Below, one piece after another: positions 52,515 through 63,873 of a stretch of 64,000 nucleotides of DNA. The stretch lies in the NCBI RefSeq assembly GCF_003027925.1, contig NZ_PYPS01000035.1, forward strand, positions 23,287-87,286. Reading direction: 5' to 3'. The position numbers and the translations under genes were made by a program. Within the stretch, counting starts at the first letter, position 1. Each line of letters opens with the position of its first letter. The notes beneath the pieces are model-generated. The model searched no databases and had not been told where the DNA came from. It worked only from the letters and a program-made list of their open reading frames with translations. Source of the stretch: Micromonospora sp. RP3T (GTDB lineage: Bacteria > Actinomycetota > Actinomycetes > Mycobacteriales > Micromonosporaceae).

Positions 52515-53648
52515 ATGAGGACCACCGGTTACGTCTTCCATCCCGAGTATCTGTGGCACGACACCGGCACCAGCGCCGGGCTGATGCCCGCCCACCCGAC
52601 CGCCGGCATCCAACCCGCCGTCCACATCGAGAACCCCGAGGCGAAACGCCGCATCCACGAGCTGATCCACGCCAGCGGCCTCCTCGGCGAACTGGTGGTC
52701 ATCGAGCCCCGGCGGGCCACCGTCGCGGAACTGACCCGGGTGCACATCGACACCTACGTGCAGCACATCAAGACCCAGAGCGAGCTGCGAGGCGGGGGAG
52801 GCGATGCCGGGGACGGCTTCTCCCCAATCGGTCGCGGTAGCTACGACATCGCCCGCCTAGCCGCCGGTGGGCTGATCGAACTCGTCACCGCCGCCGCCCA
52901 GGACGACATCACCAACGGCTACGCCCTCGTGCGCCCGCCCGGCCACCACGCCACCGCCGCCCAGGGCATGGGGTTCTGCCTGTTCAACTCGATCGCCGTC
53001 GCTGCCCGCCACGCCCAGCACCTCGGCTTGACCCGAGTCGCGGTCGTGGACTGGGACGCCCACCACGGCAACGGCACCCAAGCCATCTTCAACGACGACC
53101 CGAGCGTGCTCACCATCAGCCTGCACCAAGCCGGATGCTTCCCACCCGACTCCGGATGGACGCACGAAAACGGGATTGGCGACGGCCTCGGCTACGCCCT
53201 CAACGTGCCGCTACCGCCCGGCAGCGGCCACGCCGCCTACCTGCACGCCATGCACCAGGTGGTACTGCCGGCGCTGGACCGCTTCGCCCCGGACCTGATC
53301 CTGCTTGCCAACGGCTTCGACGCCGGCGTGTTCGACCCCCTCGCCCGGCAGATGCTCACCGCCGCCAGCTTCCGCGACATGACTCGCCTGCTCGTCGGCG
53401 CCGCCGAGCGGCTCTGCCACGGCCGGCTCATAGCCGCCCACGAAGGCGGCTACAGCCCCTTCTACACCCCCTACTGCGCCCTCGCCTTCCTCGAAGAACT
53501 CGCCGGCACCACCACCCACGTCACCGACCCTCTCGCTGCCGTCGTCGCCGGCTACGCCGCCGAGCCCCTCACCCCACAGCAAGAAGCCGTCATCGAGGAG
53601 GCCGCGCAACTCCTGCCCCGCATCCAGACCACCGTCGCGGCGAGCTGA
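52515..53648 (+). CDS. Class II histone deacetylase-like amidohydrolase
   Basis: 377 residues. Zn-dependent HDAC/acetylpolyamine amidohydrolase fold: catalytic His pair in RPPGHHATA (~141-146), metal ligands in VVDWDAHHGNGTQ (~178-187) and NGFDAG (~266), and LIAAHEGGYSPFYTP near the end. The opening TGYVFHPEYLWHDTGT is typical of the class II bacterial HDAH group. It probably hydrolyses an acetyl-amine. Located next to a decarboxylase and in the same set as an acetyltransferase. Confidence 0.9.
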   Translation: MRTTGYVFHPEYLWHDTGTSAGLMPAHPTAGIQPAVHIENPEAKRRIHELIHASGLLGELVVIEPRRATVAELTRVHIDTYVQHIKTQSELRGGGGDAGDGFSPIGRGSYDIARLAAGGLIELVTAAAQDDITNGYALVRPPGHHATAAQGMGFCLFNSIAVAARHAQHLGLTRVAVVDWDAHHGNGTQAIFNDDPSVLTISLHQAGCFPPDSGWTHENGIGDGLGYALNVPLPPGSGHAAYLHAMHQVVLPALDRFAPDLILLANGFDAGVFDPLARQMLTAASFRDMTRLLVGAAERLCHGRLIAAHEGGYSPFYTPYCALAFLEELAGTTTHVTDPLAAVVAGYAAEPLTPQQEAVIEEAAQLLPRIQTTVAAS

Positions 53649-53777
53649 CCGCGCGCATGATCCCGAACTCGTCCGTCGCTGTCGTGGCCGCGGCGACTCT
53701 GCTCGCCCCATCCGCCTCGGGTTCGGAGCGGCGCCCTCACCCGGTTGATCTCTGACGAAGGACCTCTGAGGCTTGCT

Positions 53778-54467
53778 ATGCCCGCCTACGTACCTCCCTC
53801 CTATGCCAACACCGTTGCTCCCGTGCCGCCGCCGCGGAATCTCGACGAGCGCGCCAGGCTTCGGCGTGCCGTCGTTGAGCGCCTCAACGGCAACCCGCGC
53901 ACAGGCTGCTGGTTCGAGGCGGTCACCGCTGCCGTGGCCTTCCAAGAACGCGAAGGCCACCTTGTAGTGCCCCGATTCCACGTCGAAAACGGGTACGACC
54001 TTGGCGGCTTCATCCACAACATCCGCAACCGCTACCTGTGCTCACGCCGGAGCAAAGACAAGCTCGACGAAGAGCAGGTGTGGATCATGGAAGCCCTCGG
54101 CATGGTGTGGCGGGTCAACGACACGCGGTTCGTCGATGTCTACATCCCCGCGTTCACCTCGTTCGCCCGCCGCGAGGGGCACTTACGAGTGCCCCGCGAG
54201 CACCGCGAGCACGGAATCAAACTGGGCCACGTCACGCACAACATCCGCAAGCGGCGTCGGGCGGGCAAGTACCCGCAGTGGCGCATCGATGTCCTCGACG
54301 GGCTCGGCTTCGAATGGCAGGTCCTGATGCCCCGAGGGCCCGCCATGACGCGCCGCCGTGCCACCCAGGACCCGCCTCACCAGGGCACCCGGGCACCCAC
54401 GGAGATGCGAGCCGGCTCCGCACCCTCACCGGACAAGGGAGATCGGGCATGCCTCGCCGGCCGCTGA
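53778..54467 (+). CDS. Protein with two helicase-associated (HA) domains
   Basis: 229 residues. Two repeats, WFEAVTAAVAFQEREGHLVVP...LGGFIHNIRNRY (~45-100) and YIPAFTSFARREGHLRVP...LGHVTHNIRKRR (~115-165), match the helicase-associated domain found at the C-terminus of some helicases, here without any helicase. The Arg/Pro-rich tail is not conserved-looking. It may bind nucleic acid. ATG 53778 has GAGG 6 bp upstream. Confidence 0.8.
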   Translation: MPAYVPPSYANTVAPVPPPRNLDERARLRRAVVERLNGNPRTGCWFEAVTAAVAFQEREGHLVVPRFHVENGYDLGGFIHNIRNRYLCSRRSKDKLDEEQVWIMEALGMVWRVNDTRFVDVYIPAFTSFARREGHLRVPREHREHGIKLGHVTHNIRKRRRAGKYPQWRIDVLDGLGFEWQVLMPRGPAMTRRRATQDPPHQGTRAPTEMRAGSAPSPDKGDRACLAGR

Positions 54468-54649
54468 TCGTCGATCGCCGGCGCATCGTCGTCCTGCCGC
54501 GGCACCCGAGCCCGGTCGTGGACCGCGCGAGTTGGCCGACGCCCGCGCCATGCTCGCCCAGCCCCAACCCAGCGCGCTGCCCGCAGACGCCACGCCCAGC
54601 CACCAACCCACCCGAACACCCCGCGCCGGCTTCTCAGGAGCAGCCATGA
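54450..54649 (+). CDS. Possible small coding frame before the EEP gene
   Basis: 66 residues, MPRRPLIVDRRRIVVLPRHPSPVVDR then Pro-rich. Preceded by GGGAG; its stop overlaps the EEP start as ATGA. In another frame the second half reads RELADARAMLAQPQPSALPADA, which looks more natural, so a one-base deletion near 54526 is possible. Confidence 0.4.
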
Positions 54650-55575
54650 ACCAAGGCGTCTTGGCATCAATCACACCCATGACGGCGGCGGCTCCCACGC
54701 CTGCACCACCGGCGCAGCGAACACTCCGCGCCGTCAGCTGGAACCTCATGTCGTACGGAAAGTCAGGGCTCCCGACGCGGCGGCAGCAGCACGAGCTGCT
54801 GCGGTTCCTACGCCCCGACATCGTGTGCTTGCAGGAGATCTACACCGTCGGTGGCGACGCTGGGGAACTCGACCGGCTCGTGAACGCGATAGCCGACGCG
54901 CTGGGGATGGTGGCCTTCACGGTCCCCGCGAAACACTCCGACTGTCACCTCGCGATTCTGTGGCGGCCCGAGTACGCCGTGTTGTCCCAGCGGGCGTACG
55001 ACCTGCTGATGTGGCACGGCCTGGGAGTGGTGCGGCTCGACGTCGGCGCGCCCGTGCCGCTGACAGTGGCGGTCACCCACCTCGCGCCCTGGAACCCCGA
55101 CAAGCAACTCGCCGACGCGTACACCCTCACCGGGCAACTACCCCTATCGGACGCGACGATCCTCGCCGCCGACTGGAACTCCTTCGGCGCCGACCCCAAT
55201 CACGATCCCGAGCCAGACTGGACGGCTCTACCCACCGAACGGATCGCCCGGCATATCCGCTGGAACGACGACTCCGACGCTCTGCCAGTAGCCGACCGGC
55301 GCCCCTCGCAGATGATGCAGCGCAGCGGCTTCCACGACGCCGCCCCCCACCTGGGCATGGCTTGGAAGGCCACCAGCGGCCACCGCGGCGGCTGGAGCCG
55401 ACGCGAAGACGTCTTCTGGACCAACCGCCCACAAGCGCTGCGCAGCTACCAGGTGATCGACACCCCCGCAGCACGCGCGCTGTCGGACCACCTACCCATC
55501 ATGGTCGACCTCGACCCCCAGGCAATGCCTCCCTCAGCCTCCCCCGCCCCACCCAGGAGAGCGGAACAACCGTGA
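54646..55575 (+). CDS. Endonuclease/exonuclease/phosphatase (EEP) family protein
   Basis: 309 residues. EEP motifs: RAVSWNLMSYG (Asn), LRPDIVCLQEIY (metal-binding Glu), AVTHLAPWN (His), LAADWNSFGADPN (Asp, Asn) and ALSDHLPIMVDL (Asp-His pair). Catalytic set looks complete. Members cut nucleic acids, phospholipids or phosphate esters; here a small-molecule phosphatase role is plausible from context. AGGAG precedes the ATG. Confidence 0.88.
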   Translation: MNQGVLASITPMTAAAPTPAPPAQRTLRAVSWNLMSYGKSGLPTRRQQHELLRFLRPDIVCLQEIYTVGGDAGELDRLVNAIADALGMVAFTVPAKHSDCHLAILWRPEYAVLSQRAYDLLMWHGLGVVRLDVGAPVPLTVAVTHLAPWNPDKQLADAYTLTGQLPLSDATILAADWNSFGADPNHDPEPDWTALPTERIARHIRWNDDSDALPVADRRPSQMMQRSGFHDAAPHLGMAWKATSGHRGGWSRREDVFWTNRPQALRSYQVIDTPAARALSDHLPIMVDLDPQAMPPSASPAPPRRAEQP

Positions 55576-55781
55576 CCGCCCAGAGCGGGCCCCTGCCCGC
55601 TCCGACCATCCGCCGCAACCGGCACCCACGGACATCGCCACCAGCCCCGCGAGTTCAGCCGCGACCTACGCCCGAAAGTCAGCACGAACAGGAGCGCCAT
55701 GGTGACGACAACCCCAATCGGCCGCCAACGTCCGCCGCGGCTGCTCGAACTCCTCGACCCGCCCATCCACCACGCCCTTGA
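55572..55781 (+). CDS. Possible low-complexity coupling frame
   Basis: 69-codon frame from a GTG that overlaps the EEP stop (GTGA), Pro/Arg/Thr-rich, running into the methyltransferase gene in another frame. Weak protein character; it may only serve coupling or be chance. Confidence 0.25.
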   Translation: MTAQSGPLPAPTIRRNRHPRTSPPAPRVQPRPTPESQHEQERHGDDNPNRPPTSAAAARTPRPAHPPRP

Positions 55782-56544
55782 CCGCATCCCCATCCAGGCG
55801 GGCCAGCGCGTGCTGGACATCGGCGCCGGCACCGGCCAGCTGACCACCCGCCTGGCCCGCCTCGTCGGCCCGAGCGGCAACGTCACCGCCGTCGACCGCG
55901 ACACCAGCTACCTCGCACCGACCGGCATCATCGACGTCTATCAACGCGCCCTCGACGCCGACGAGCTGCCCGGCGAACCCGGCAGCTTCGACGTCGCCGT
56001 CGCCCGCTGGATGCACGGTGCCCTGCCCGACCCGAACGCCGTGATCCGACAGATCATCGACTGGCTACGGCCCGGCGGCTGGCTGATCCTCGCCGACGTC
56101 CCCTTCACGCCCGCTCAGGTCTTCCAGCCGCGCCCCGACTACGCCACATGGACGTCGGATCCATGCAGCCAGGACGCCGACCTGATCCAACACCTCATGA
56201 CGATGATCTACGGCTTCCTCACCGGTACCGGGCGACCCACCTGGCCACTCGATGTCACCAGGCCGCTCGTCGCCGCCGGCCTCAACCCGGTCTGCGCCCA
56301 CCGCAGCGTCGAAACCTGGACCGGAGGCGGCCCCGGTTGCCAGATTCTCGCCGACACCGCCGAACACCTGCGACCTCGCCTGGTCCAACCCGAACTCAGC
56401 CACAACGACCTCGACCGATTCGTCAACCTCATGGCCGACCCGACCGTGCTCCTGAGCTCCTACGAGCGCCGCACCGTGCACGCCCGTAAACCGGCTACAC
56501 CACAGCATCCGGCCACGCCGGCCACGCCCTCCGTTCAAGCCTGA
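55699..56544 (+). CDS. Class I SAM-dependent methyltransferase
   Basis: 281 residues. SAM-binding motif VLDIGAGTGQLTTRLA (~40-55), acidic loop TAVDRDTSYL, then SFDVAVARWMHGALPD and WLRPGGWLILADVPF, as in small-molecule methyltransferases of the Ubie/Methyltransf_11 type. The substrate is unknown. CAGGAG lies 5 bp upstream of the ATG. A hairpin follows the stop. Confidence 0.88.
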   Translation: MVTTTPIGRQRPPRLLELLDPPIHHALDRIPIQAGQRVLDIGAGTGQLTTRLARLVGPSGNVTAVDRDTSYLAPTGIIDVYQRALDADELPGEPGSFDVAVARWMHGALPDPNAVIRQIIDWLRPGGWLILADVPFTPAQVFQPRPDYATWTSDPCSQDADLIQHLMTMIYGFLTGTGRPTWPLDVTRPLVAAGLNPVCAHRSVETWTGGGPGCQILADTAEHLRPRLVQPELSHNDLDRFVNLMADPTVLLSSYERRTVHARKPATPQHPATPATPSVQA

Positions 56545-56546
56545 GA

Positions 56547-56573
56547 GCGCACCCCCGTGACCAGGGGTGGCGC
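56547..56573 (+). terminator. Hairpin after the methyltransferase
   Basis: GCGCACCCC / GGGGTGGCGC with one bulged G, starting 2 bp after the stop. No T-tract. The 270 bp from here to the radical SAM gene contain no confident gene, though one frame (TNFGALNDEAPDELLHVGLQ) looks somewhat protein-like. Confidence 0.5.
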
Positions 56574-56844
56574 AGACCCGAACCGCGTCACCCCGACGGT
56601 AGCCGCCTTCAGGCGGTTACCTGACCGGGCCCCGTGACAGGGGCAGCCACGGACGCCCGGTCACCGGGTCGGCGGCAGCGGGCACCCCGACCCCTGCCGC
56701 CGGCCCACCCGCAAGCCATCGCACGAACTTCGGCGCCCTCAACGACGAGGCCCCAGACGAGCTACTGCACGTCGGCCTCCAGGCCGGCTCGACCCTCCGC
56801 ACTCTCGCACCGCAGCCCAGTGCGCCCGATGAAGAGGAGTTCCC

Positions 56845-57834
56845 GTGCTCGACCAGAACGACATCCGAACCCTGCTCACGCTGCAAGGCTCCGAACGAGA
56901 AGAACTGTTCGCCCAGGCCCGTGCAGCCCGCACCGAGGTGCATGGCGACCGAGTCGTCGTACGCGCGGTCATCGAGGTGACGAATCTGTGCCGGGTCGAC
57001 TGCGACTTCTGCCCGATGCGACGCTCCAACACCCGCACCAACGACGTCTTCCACCAGACGCCGGCCGAGATGATCGAGACGGCCCTCGGCGTGCGCGCCC
57101 TCGGCGTCGATGTGATCTGCCTGCAGGGCGGGGAGGTCCCGCAGACGACCACGTCCGTCGGCGCGGCGCTGCCCACCATCTGCGACTTGTACGACGGCCG
57201 GGTGGAGCTACTGCTCAACCTGGGCAACAAGACCCGCGGCGAGTACGCCAGCCTGCGCGAGCAGGGCGCGACGAGCTACATCATCAAGCACGAGACATCA
57301 GACGCCGATCTGTACCTACGGCTGCGCCACGAGGCGCTCGCCCATCGGCTCGCGTGCATGACGGACCTGCTGGACCTGGGGTACCGGGTCGGCTCAGGGA
57401 TGATCATCGGGTTGCCCGGTCAAAGCCTGGACAGCATCGCGCATGACATCCTGCTGTGCCGCGACCTGGGCGTGCACATGATGTCGGCAGCACCATTCGT
57501 GCCCGCACCGGACACACCCTTGGCCGGTGCTCCTGCCGGTGACGTCGACCTGACGCTGAATGTGCTCGCCGCGATGCGGCTCGCGCAGCCCGCCTGGACG
57601 ATTCCCTCGGTCAGCGCGATGCGCGCCAGAGTCGAAGGCGGCCAGCGTCGCGGATTCGACGCCGGGGCCAACGTCATCGTCTTCAACGCCACCCCGGCCG
57701 ACTTCCGCGACAAGTATCTGATCTACGGCAAGAACCGAAAAGTGTCCGACTACGACTACGCCATGAGCGTTATCGCCGAGGCGGGCCTGACGCCGGGCGG
57801 CTCGGTGTTCCTGACCGAGACGCGGCAGCCCTGA
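56845..57834 (+). CDS. Radical SAM enzyme, BioB/HydE-like
   Basis: 329 residues. [4Fe-4S] motif CRVDCDFC (Cys 49, 53, 56) within VIEVTNLCRVDCDFCPMRR. The later pattern GVDVICLQGGE, YIIKHETSDADLYLRLR and LDLGYRVGSGMIIGLPGQS is that of the biotin synthase / HydE / PylB group. There is no sign of a second cluster needed for sulfur insertion as judged from visible Cys residues, so a rearrangement or C-C chemistry is more likely than biotin synthesis (inference). GTG start with GAGGAG. Stop overlaps the next gene (TGATG). Confidence 0.88.
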   Translation: MLDQNDIRTLLTLQGSEREELFAQARAARTEVHGDRVVVRAVIEVTNLCRVDCDFCPMRRSNTRTNDVFHQTPAEMIETALGVRALGVDVICLQGGEVPQTTTSVGAALPTICDLYDGRVELLLNLGNKTRGEYASLREQGATSYIIKHETSDADLYLRLRHEALAHRLACMTDLLDLGYRVGSGMIIGLPGQSLDSIAHDILLCRDLGVHMMSAAPFVPAPDTPLAGAPAGDVDLTLNVLAAMRLAQPAWTIPSVSAMRARVEGGQRRGFDAGANVIVFNATPADFRDKYLIYGKNRKVSDYDYAMSVIAEAGLTPGGSVFLTETRQP

Positions 57835-58573
57835 TGGCGCTTCCGGTGATGTCGGTCGACCATCCGGTCGTCATCCTCGCTCGCGGCCTCGGCACACGGC
57901 TACAGCACGTGGCACGAGGCAAACACAAGACCATCGAGATGGTCGGAGATCGCCCGATCCTCGGCTGGATCCTGCAGGAGCTTCAAGGCGTCCGACCCTC
58001 CCAGCTGTACCTGCACCTGCGCGAACCCGACGCTGACGCCGCCGCGCTCGCGGCCCGGCACATCCAGCCCGTAGAAGTCAGCATCGGCCCACCGACCGGC
58101 TACCTGCCCGACGTCGTGGACTGCGCCCGCTACGGCGACCGGTTCACCGTGATCGAGGCAGACACGATCACCCACCCAGGTGCGCTACGGAACTTCCTCC
58201 TTCTCGCTGATCAACTCGGCACTCACGCCGAGCTGTGCATGGGCGTCGCGCCGCACAGCGCCAATCCGAACGGGCCGGCGGTCCTGGTCGATGACAGCGG
58301 ACTGGTGACCGCCGTGAGCTGGACAGCGCAACCGTCCGGTCTGGTTCCGCTCGGCGCGTGGCACTGGACGCGACACATGCTCGCCGACGCGCCAGCCTTC
58401 GCATCCCACTCAACCAGCATCGCCGACTACATCAGCTGGAGCATCCCGCGCGGCGCGCTCGTCGCCCCGATTGGACTCCCCGCCGGGCACAACATCAACA
58501 CCCCGGCAGACCTCGACCACGCCCGGCAACAGGTCCGGGCATGGACCACTCTCCAAGAACGGAGCATCACCGC

Positions 58574-58577
<4 letters not shown>
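57834..58577 (+). CDS. Nucleotidyltransferase-like protein (sugar/MobA type)
   Basis: 247 residues. Opening VVILARGLGTRLQHVARGKHK corresponds to the NTP-transferase signature usually LAGGLGTRL...PK; the first Gly of the pair is Arg here and the PK Pro is absent. VIEADTITH holds the expected mid-domain acidic strand (often GD). Probably transfers a nucleotidyl group to a sugar phosphate, though the altered loop leaves activity open. Coupled at both ends (TGATG and ATGA). Confidence 0.78.
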
Positions 58578-59633
<1,056 letters not shown>

Positions 59634-59647
<14 letters not shown>

Positions 59648-60080
59648 CCAACTCCCGGTACTGCGGGGCATCAAGAAAACGCGGCACGATCTCCCCATAC
59701 GCCCGCCCGAATTCGAGCGAGCGCACCTCAACGCCGTCAACGAAACGCATTGCGGCACCCTCCCCGCACACCACATCCCCCTCCGTGGCGTCGGTCGGCG
59801 CGTAGAAGATCGAAAACTCGCCGACCGCGCCGGGGAACTTCGCCGAAGGGGCAATGCCCTGCCAGAACAGACGAAGCTCTTCGACCTTGAGACCGGTCTC
59901 CTCCAGCAGCTCTCGGTGAGCAGCGGTCAGCGGATCCTCACCCGGATCGACGTTGCCACCGGGCAGGCACCAACGGTGCGGGTCCACCCGAGTGTTGCCG
60001 TCACGCAGTTGCAACAACAAGCGACCTACCGGATCGACCAAGATCACACCCGCGATACGGGCATCCACCTGTATATCCAC
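59634..60080 (-). CDS. Nudix hydrolase
   Basis: 148 residues. Nudix box GGNVDPGEDPLTAAHRELLEETG (Gx5Ex7REUxEExG) is complete in the middle; RWCLPGGNVDPG precedes it. It hydrolyses a nucleoside diphosphate linked to another group. Its 3' end overlaps the convergent epimerase gene by 14 bp. It may clear or remodel a nucleotide-linked product of the neighbouring pathway (inference). GTG start without a clear ribosome site. Confidence 0.9.
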
Positions 60081-60119
60081 GCCGCGTAGCGTAGCGCCGC
60101 TGCGATTGCCACCGATCTG

Positions 60120-63100
60120 GGATCACCCCCCATGCGCCGGGAGTAGTCGTCGGGCCTGGTGTTGGAGTAGTCGCCACCGGGATCACCCCCGCATGCGCGG
60201 GGAGCAGGTCCCGTGCCGACAGTCCGCGGTGCGGCGAACACGGCACTGCGGCCGGGAACCCCCCCCATGCGCGGGGAGCAGATGGAAGGTCGTTACTGGC
60301 GGGCTCAAGTCCGGGGATCACCCCCGCATGCGCGGGGAGCAGGCTGATGGCCGCCCTGCCGTACCGCCTGCACATCGGATCACCCCCGCATGCGTGGGGA
60401 GCAGCAGTCCATCGCCACCGGCACCTACGCCAGCTCGGGATCATCCCCGCATGCGCGGGGAGCAGAGGCAAAAGGCTGCCGCAATAGCGAATACGGAGGG
60501 ATCACCCCCGCATGCGCGGGGAGCAGTCGGCCTGCACGGCGGTGATCGGCACACCGCTGGGATCACCCCCGCGTGCGCGGGGAGCAGGTGTCCAGCGCCG
60601 CCGCGTACCCGGGCAGCGCCGGATCACCCCCGCATGCGCGGGGAATAGCGGGACGTCGAGCGGATCGGCCCGGGCGACGAGGGATCGCCCCCGCATGCGC
60701 GGGGAGCAGCTCTTTGGTGACCCCGCCGAGCTGCGTACGCAGGGATCATCCCCGCATGCGCGGGGCCCCGCGTCGGCGAGCCACGGCCCGGCGGGATCAC
60801 CCCCGCATGCGCGGGGAGCAGTCGACGATGCGCTTGCCGATCTCCTGGTAGTAGGGATCACCCCCGCATGCGCGGGGAGTAGGGCGCCTGGACCGCCCCC
60901 GACCCGATGGCTACGGATCACCCCCGCATGCGCGGGGAGCAGTCGGCGACCGGCCAGTCCATCAAGACGGGGTGGGGATCACCCCCGCATGCGCGGGGAG
61001 CAGACCAGCGCGGACCAGGACAAGGTTAACGACCTGGGACCACCCCCGCGTGCGCGGGGAGCAGGCAGCGAAGATCGGCTACGGCACCCCGGGGCAGGGA
61101 TCACCCCCGCGTGCGCGGGGAGCAGGAGGTGAAGCGGCTAGGGACGCCGCGCAGCCCGGGATCACCCCCGCGTGCGCGGGGAGAAGACCTCTGAGCACGG
61201 CCCACACCGGTGCCGGTCGGGATCACCTCCGCGTGCGCGGGGAGCAGGGCTCGGGCTTCGCGGGCTCGACCGGCGTCGGCGGATCACCCCGCGTGCGCGG
61301 GGAGCAGCTGACCTTCATCAGCAACCACCACCGCCCGCACTGGATCACCCCCGCGTGCGCGGGGAACAGCGAATCTTGCGGGCGAGGACCTCGACCTCCT
61401 CCGGCTCACCCCCGCGTGCGCGGGGAGCAGGTGCGGTCAGGGCTGTTCGGGAACGTGCGCGGCGGATCACCCCCGCATGCGCGGGGAGCAGTCGCGAACG
61501 CCGACCATGCGCGGGCGACCGCGAGGATCACCCCCGCGTGCGCGGGGAGCAGGAGCTGGGCACCGACGTGAACTCCCTGATCGACGGATCACCCCCGCGT
61601 GCGCGGGGAGCAGGACACCCCCACCGCGCCGGCCGGCGTGCCGACCGGATCACCCCCGCGTGCGCGGGGAACAGAAAGCCCAGTTCACCGGCCTGTTCTA
61701 CAAGCGGGGATCACCCCCGCGTGCGCGGGGAGCAGTGTCTGTTGTGTCACCTGTGCTACCCGCATCGGGGATCACCCCCGCGTGCGCGGGGAGCAGCTGC
61801 TCGGAGTCCAACCAGGTCTGGATGTCCTCGGATCACCCCCGCGTGCGCGGGGAGCAGCCCAGAATCTCGGCCGGCGTGTGCCCGTTCGGGGGATCACCCC
61901 CGCGTGCGCGGGAGCAGTGGGCGTTGAGCTGGACCTGACGGCGGACGGGTGGATCACCCCCGCGTGCGCGGGGAGCAGGTGAACGTCATCGACTCGTCCG
62001 GCACGATCGCGGGATCACCCCCGCGTGCGCGGGGAGCAGCCACTGCCCGGGCCGTCTCGGGGCCGGCGGTGGGGATCACCCCCGCGTGCGCGGGGAGCAG
62101 GGCGTGTGGACGCCGGCCGGCGCGGTGTGCCGGGGATCACCCCCGCGTGCGCGGGGAGCAGACCGCGCCCGCGCGGGTGAAGTCGGGAAGCCAGGGATCA
62201 CCCCCGCGTGCGCGGGGAGCAGAAAAGCGCGGTCAACGCGCTGCGTACCGGCGACGGATCACCCCCGCGTGCGCGGGGAGCAGCCTCGGAAGGTCACGGC
62301 GGTCAAGCCGTTGTAGGGATCACCCCCGCGTGCGCGGGGAGCAGGCGGTGCAGACGCCGGCCCGGATCGTCAACTGGGGATCACCCCCGCGTGCGCGGGG
62401 AGCAGGACGCTGGTGGCGCGGCCGTCGAGGTTGACCAGGGATCACCCCCGCGTGCGCGGGGAGCAGGGCCGGTCCGTGATGGACCGCATCCGTAACCGGG
62501 GATCACCCCCGCGTGCGCGGGGAGCAGGCCGGCCACCGGCCCCGCCGCAACGACTTCAAGGGATCACCCCCGCGTGCGCGGGGAGCAGCTCGCAGTGGCC
62601 GCGAGCGCGGCGGTGGAGTCCGGATCACCCCCGCGTGCGCGGGGAGCAGGCCTCCCACCTGTTCCACACCCACGCCAGCTTCGGATCACCCCCGCGTGCG
62701 CGGGGAGCAGTTGCTCGCGCGGGCGGCCTGCCGCTGCGGGTCGGGATCACCCCCGCGTGCGCGGGGAGCAGGATCTCCCCGGAGGTGCCGCCGTGCTCCT
62801 GCCGGGATCACCCCCGCGTGCGCGGGGGAGCAGACGGCGGGGCCGTTCGCGGCGTCCTCGACCAGCGGATCACCCCCGCGTGCGCGGGGAGCAGGCCAGG
62901 TGTCCCGGCGTGTCGTTGCTGCCGGTGGGATCACCCCCGCGTGCGCGGGGAGCAGGTGTTGCGGACCCGGTTGGGTACGCCGGTGGCGGGATCACCCCCG
63001 CGTGCGCGGGGAGCAGGTCATCGTTTGGATGGTCGAGGCGCCGGCGCTGGGATCACCCCCGCGTGCGCGGGGAGCAGACGCCGGCCGAACTGCCGTTCGT

Positions 63101-63871
63101 GCGCGACGCGGGGATCACCCCCGCGTGCGCGGGGAGCAGGGCGGGCTGTCGCAGGAGCAGCGCAACAGCGCCGGATCACCCCCGCGTGCGCGGGGAGCAG
63201 TAGTCCACGGCTCCGACAGGCTGCACGAACTCCGGATCACCCCCGCGTGCGCGGGGAGCAGGTCGCCGTCGTCGACGTCGGCACGCCGACCCCGGGATCA
63301 CCCCCGCGTGCGCGGGGAGCAGGCGTCCCCGGTCCCCGACCAGGTGTTGATGGCGGGATCACCCCCGCGTGCGCGGGGAGCAGCTCGCTCAGGGCTAGTC
63401 AAGGTGGCAGGGCCACGGATCACCCCCGCGTGCGCGGGGAGCAGACCTACGCGAGCGCCCTCGACATCGGCCAGTTCGGATCACCCCCGCGTGCGCGGGG
63501 AGCAGGCCATGTCGGCGGTCACGTCCGGGACCGGCTCGGGATCACCCCCGCGTGCGCGGGGAGCAGCACCAGCTCCTCGACGCCGCCCGGCCCGAGCAGG
63601 GATCACCCCCGCGTGCGCGGGGAGCAGCAGTCCCCGCCTCGCCTTCCACCGCTCGAAGCCGGATCACCCCCGCGTGCGCGGGGAGCAGGTCGACTCCCAC
63701 CTGGAGCTGGGCACCGGGCAGGGATCACCCCCGCGTGCGCGGGGAGCAGAAAGCGTGAAAGGCAATCGGACCCTTGTCACCGGGATCACCCCCGCGTGCG
63801 CGGGGAGCAGGACCCCGTGCTGGGCCCGGCCATCACCGAGGTGGGATCACCCCCGCGTGCGCGGGGAGCAG
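60120..63871 (-). CRISPR. Type I-E-like CRISPR array, 62 repeats
   Basis: 62 repeats of 28 nt, each starting GGATCACCCCC and ending GCGCGGGGAGCAG on the plus strand, separated mostly by 33-nt spacers (61-bp period). Reading the minus strand gives CTGCTCCCCGCGC...GGGGGTGATCC, which matches the orientation of type I-E repeats, so transcription is likely leftward from a leader at the right. Repeats at the left end are degenerate (first one lost bases; repeats 3 and 11 damaged) and mostly carry GCATGC where later ones have GCGTGC. The spacer between repeats 2 and 3 is about 46 nt and that after repeat 11 about 23 nt. No cas genes are in the window. Spacer origins were not determined. Confidence 0.97.
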
Positions 63872-63873
63872 GG

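Noticed and set aside
60081..60119. CRISPR leader on the left side
   Set aside because: Only 39 bp separate the array from the Nudix start, the sequence is not AT-rich and adjoining repeats are the most degenerate ones.
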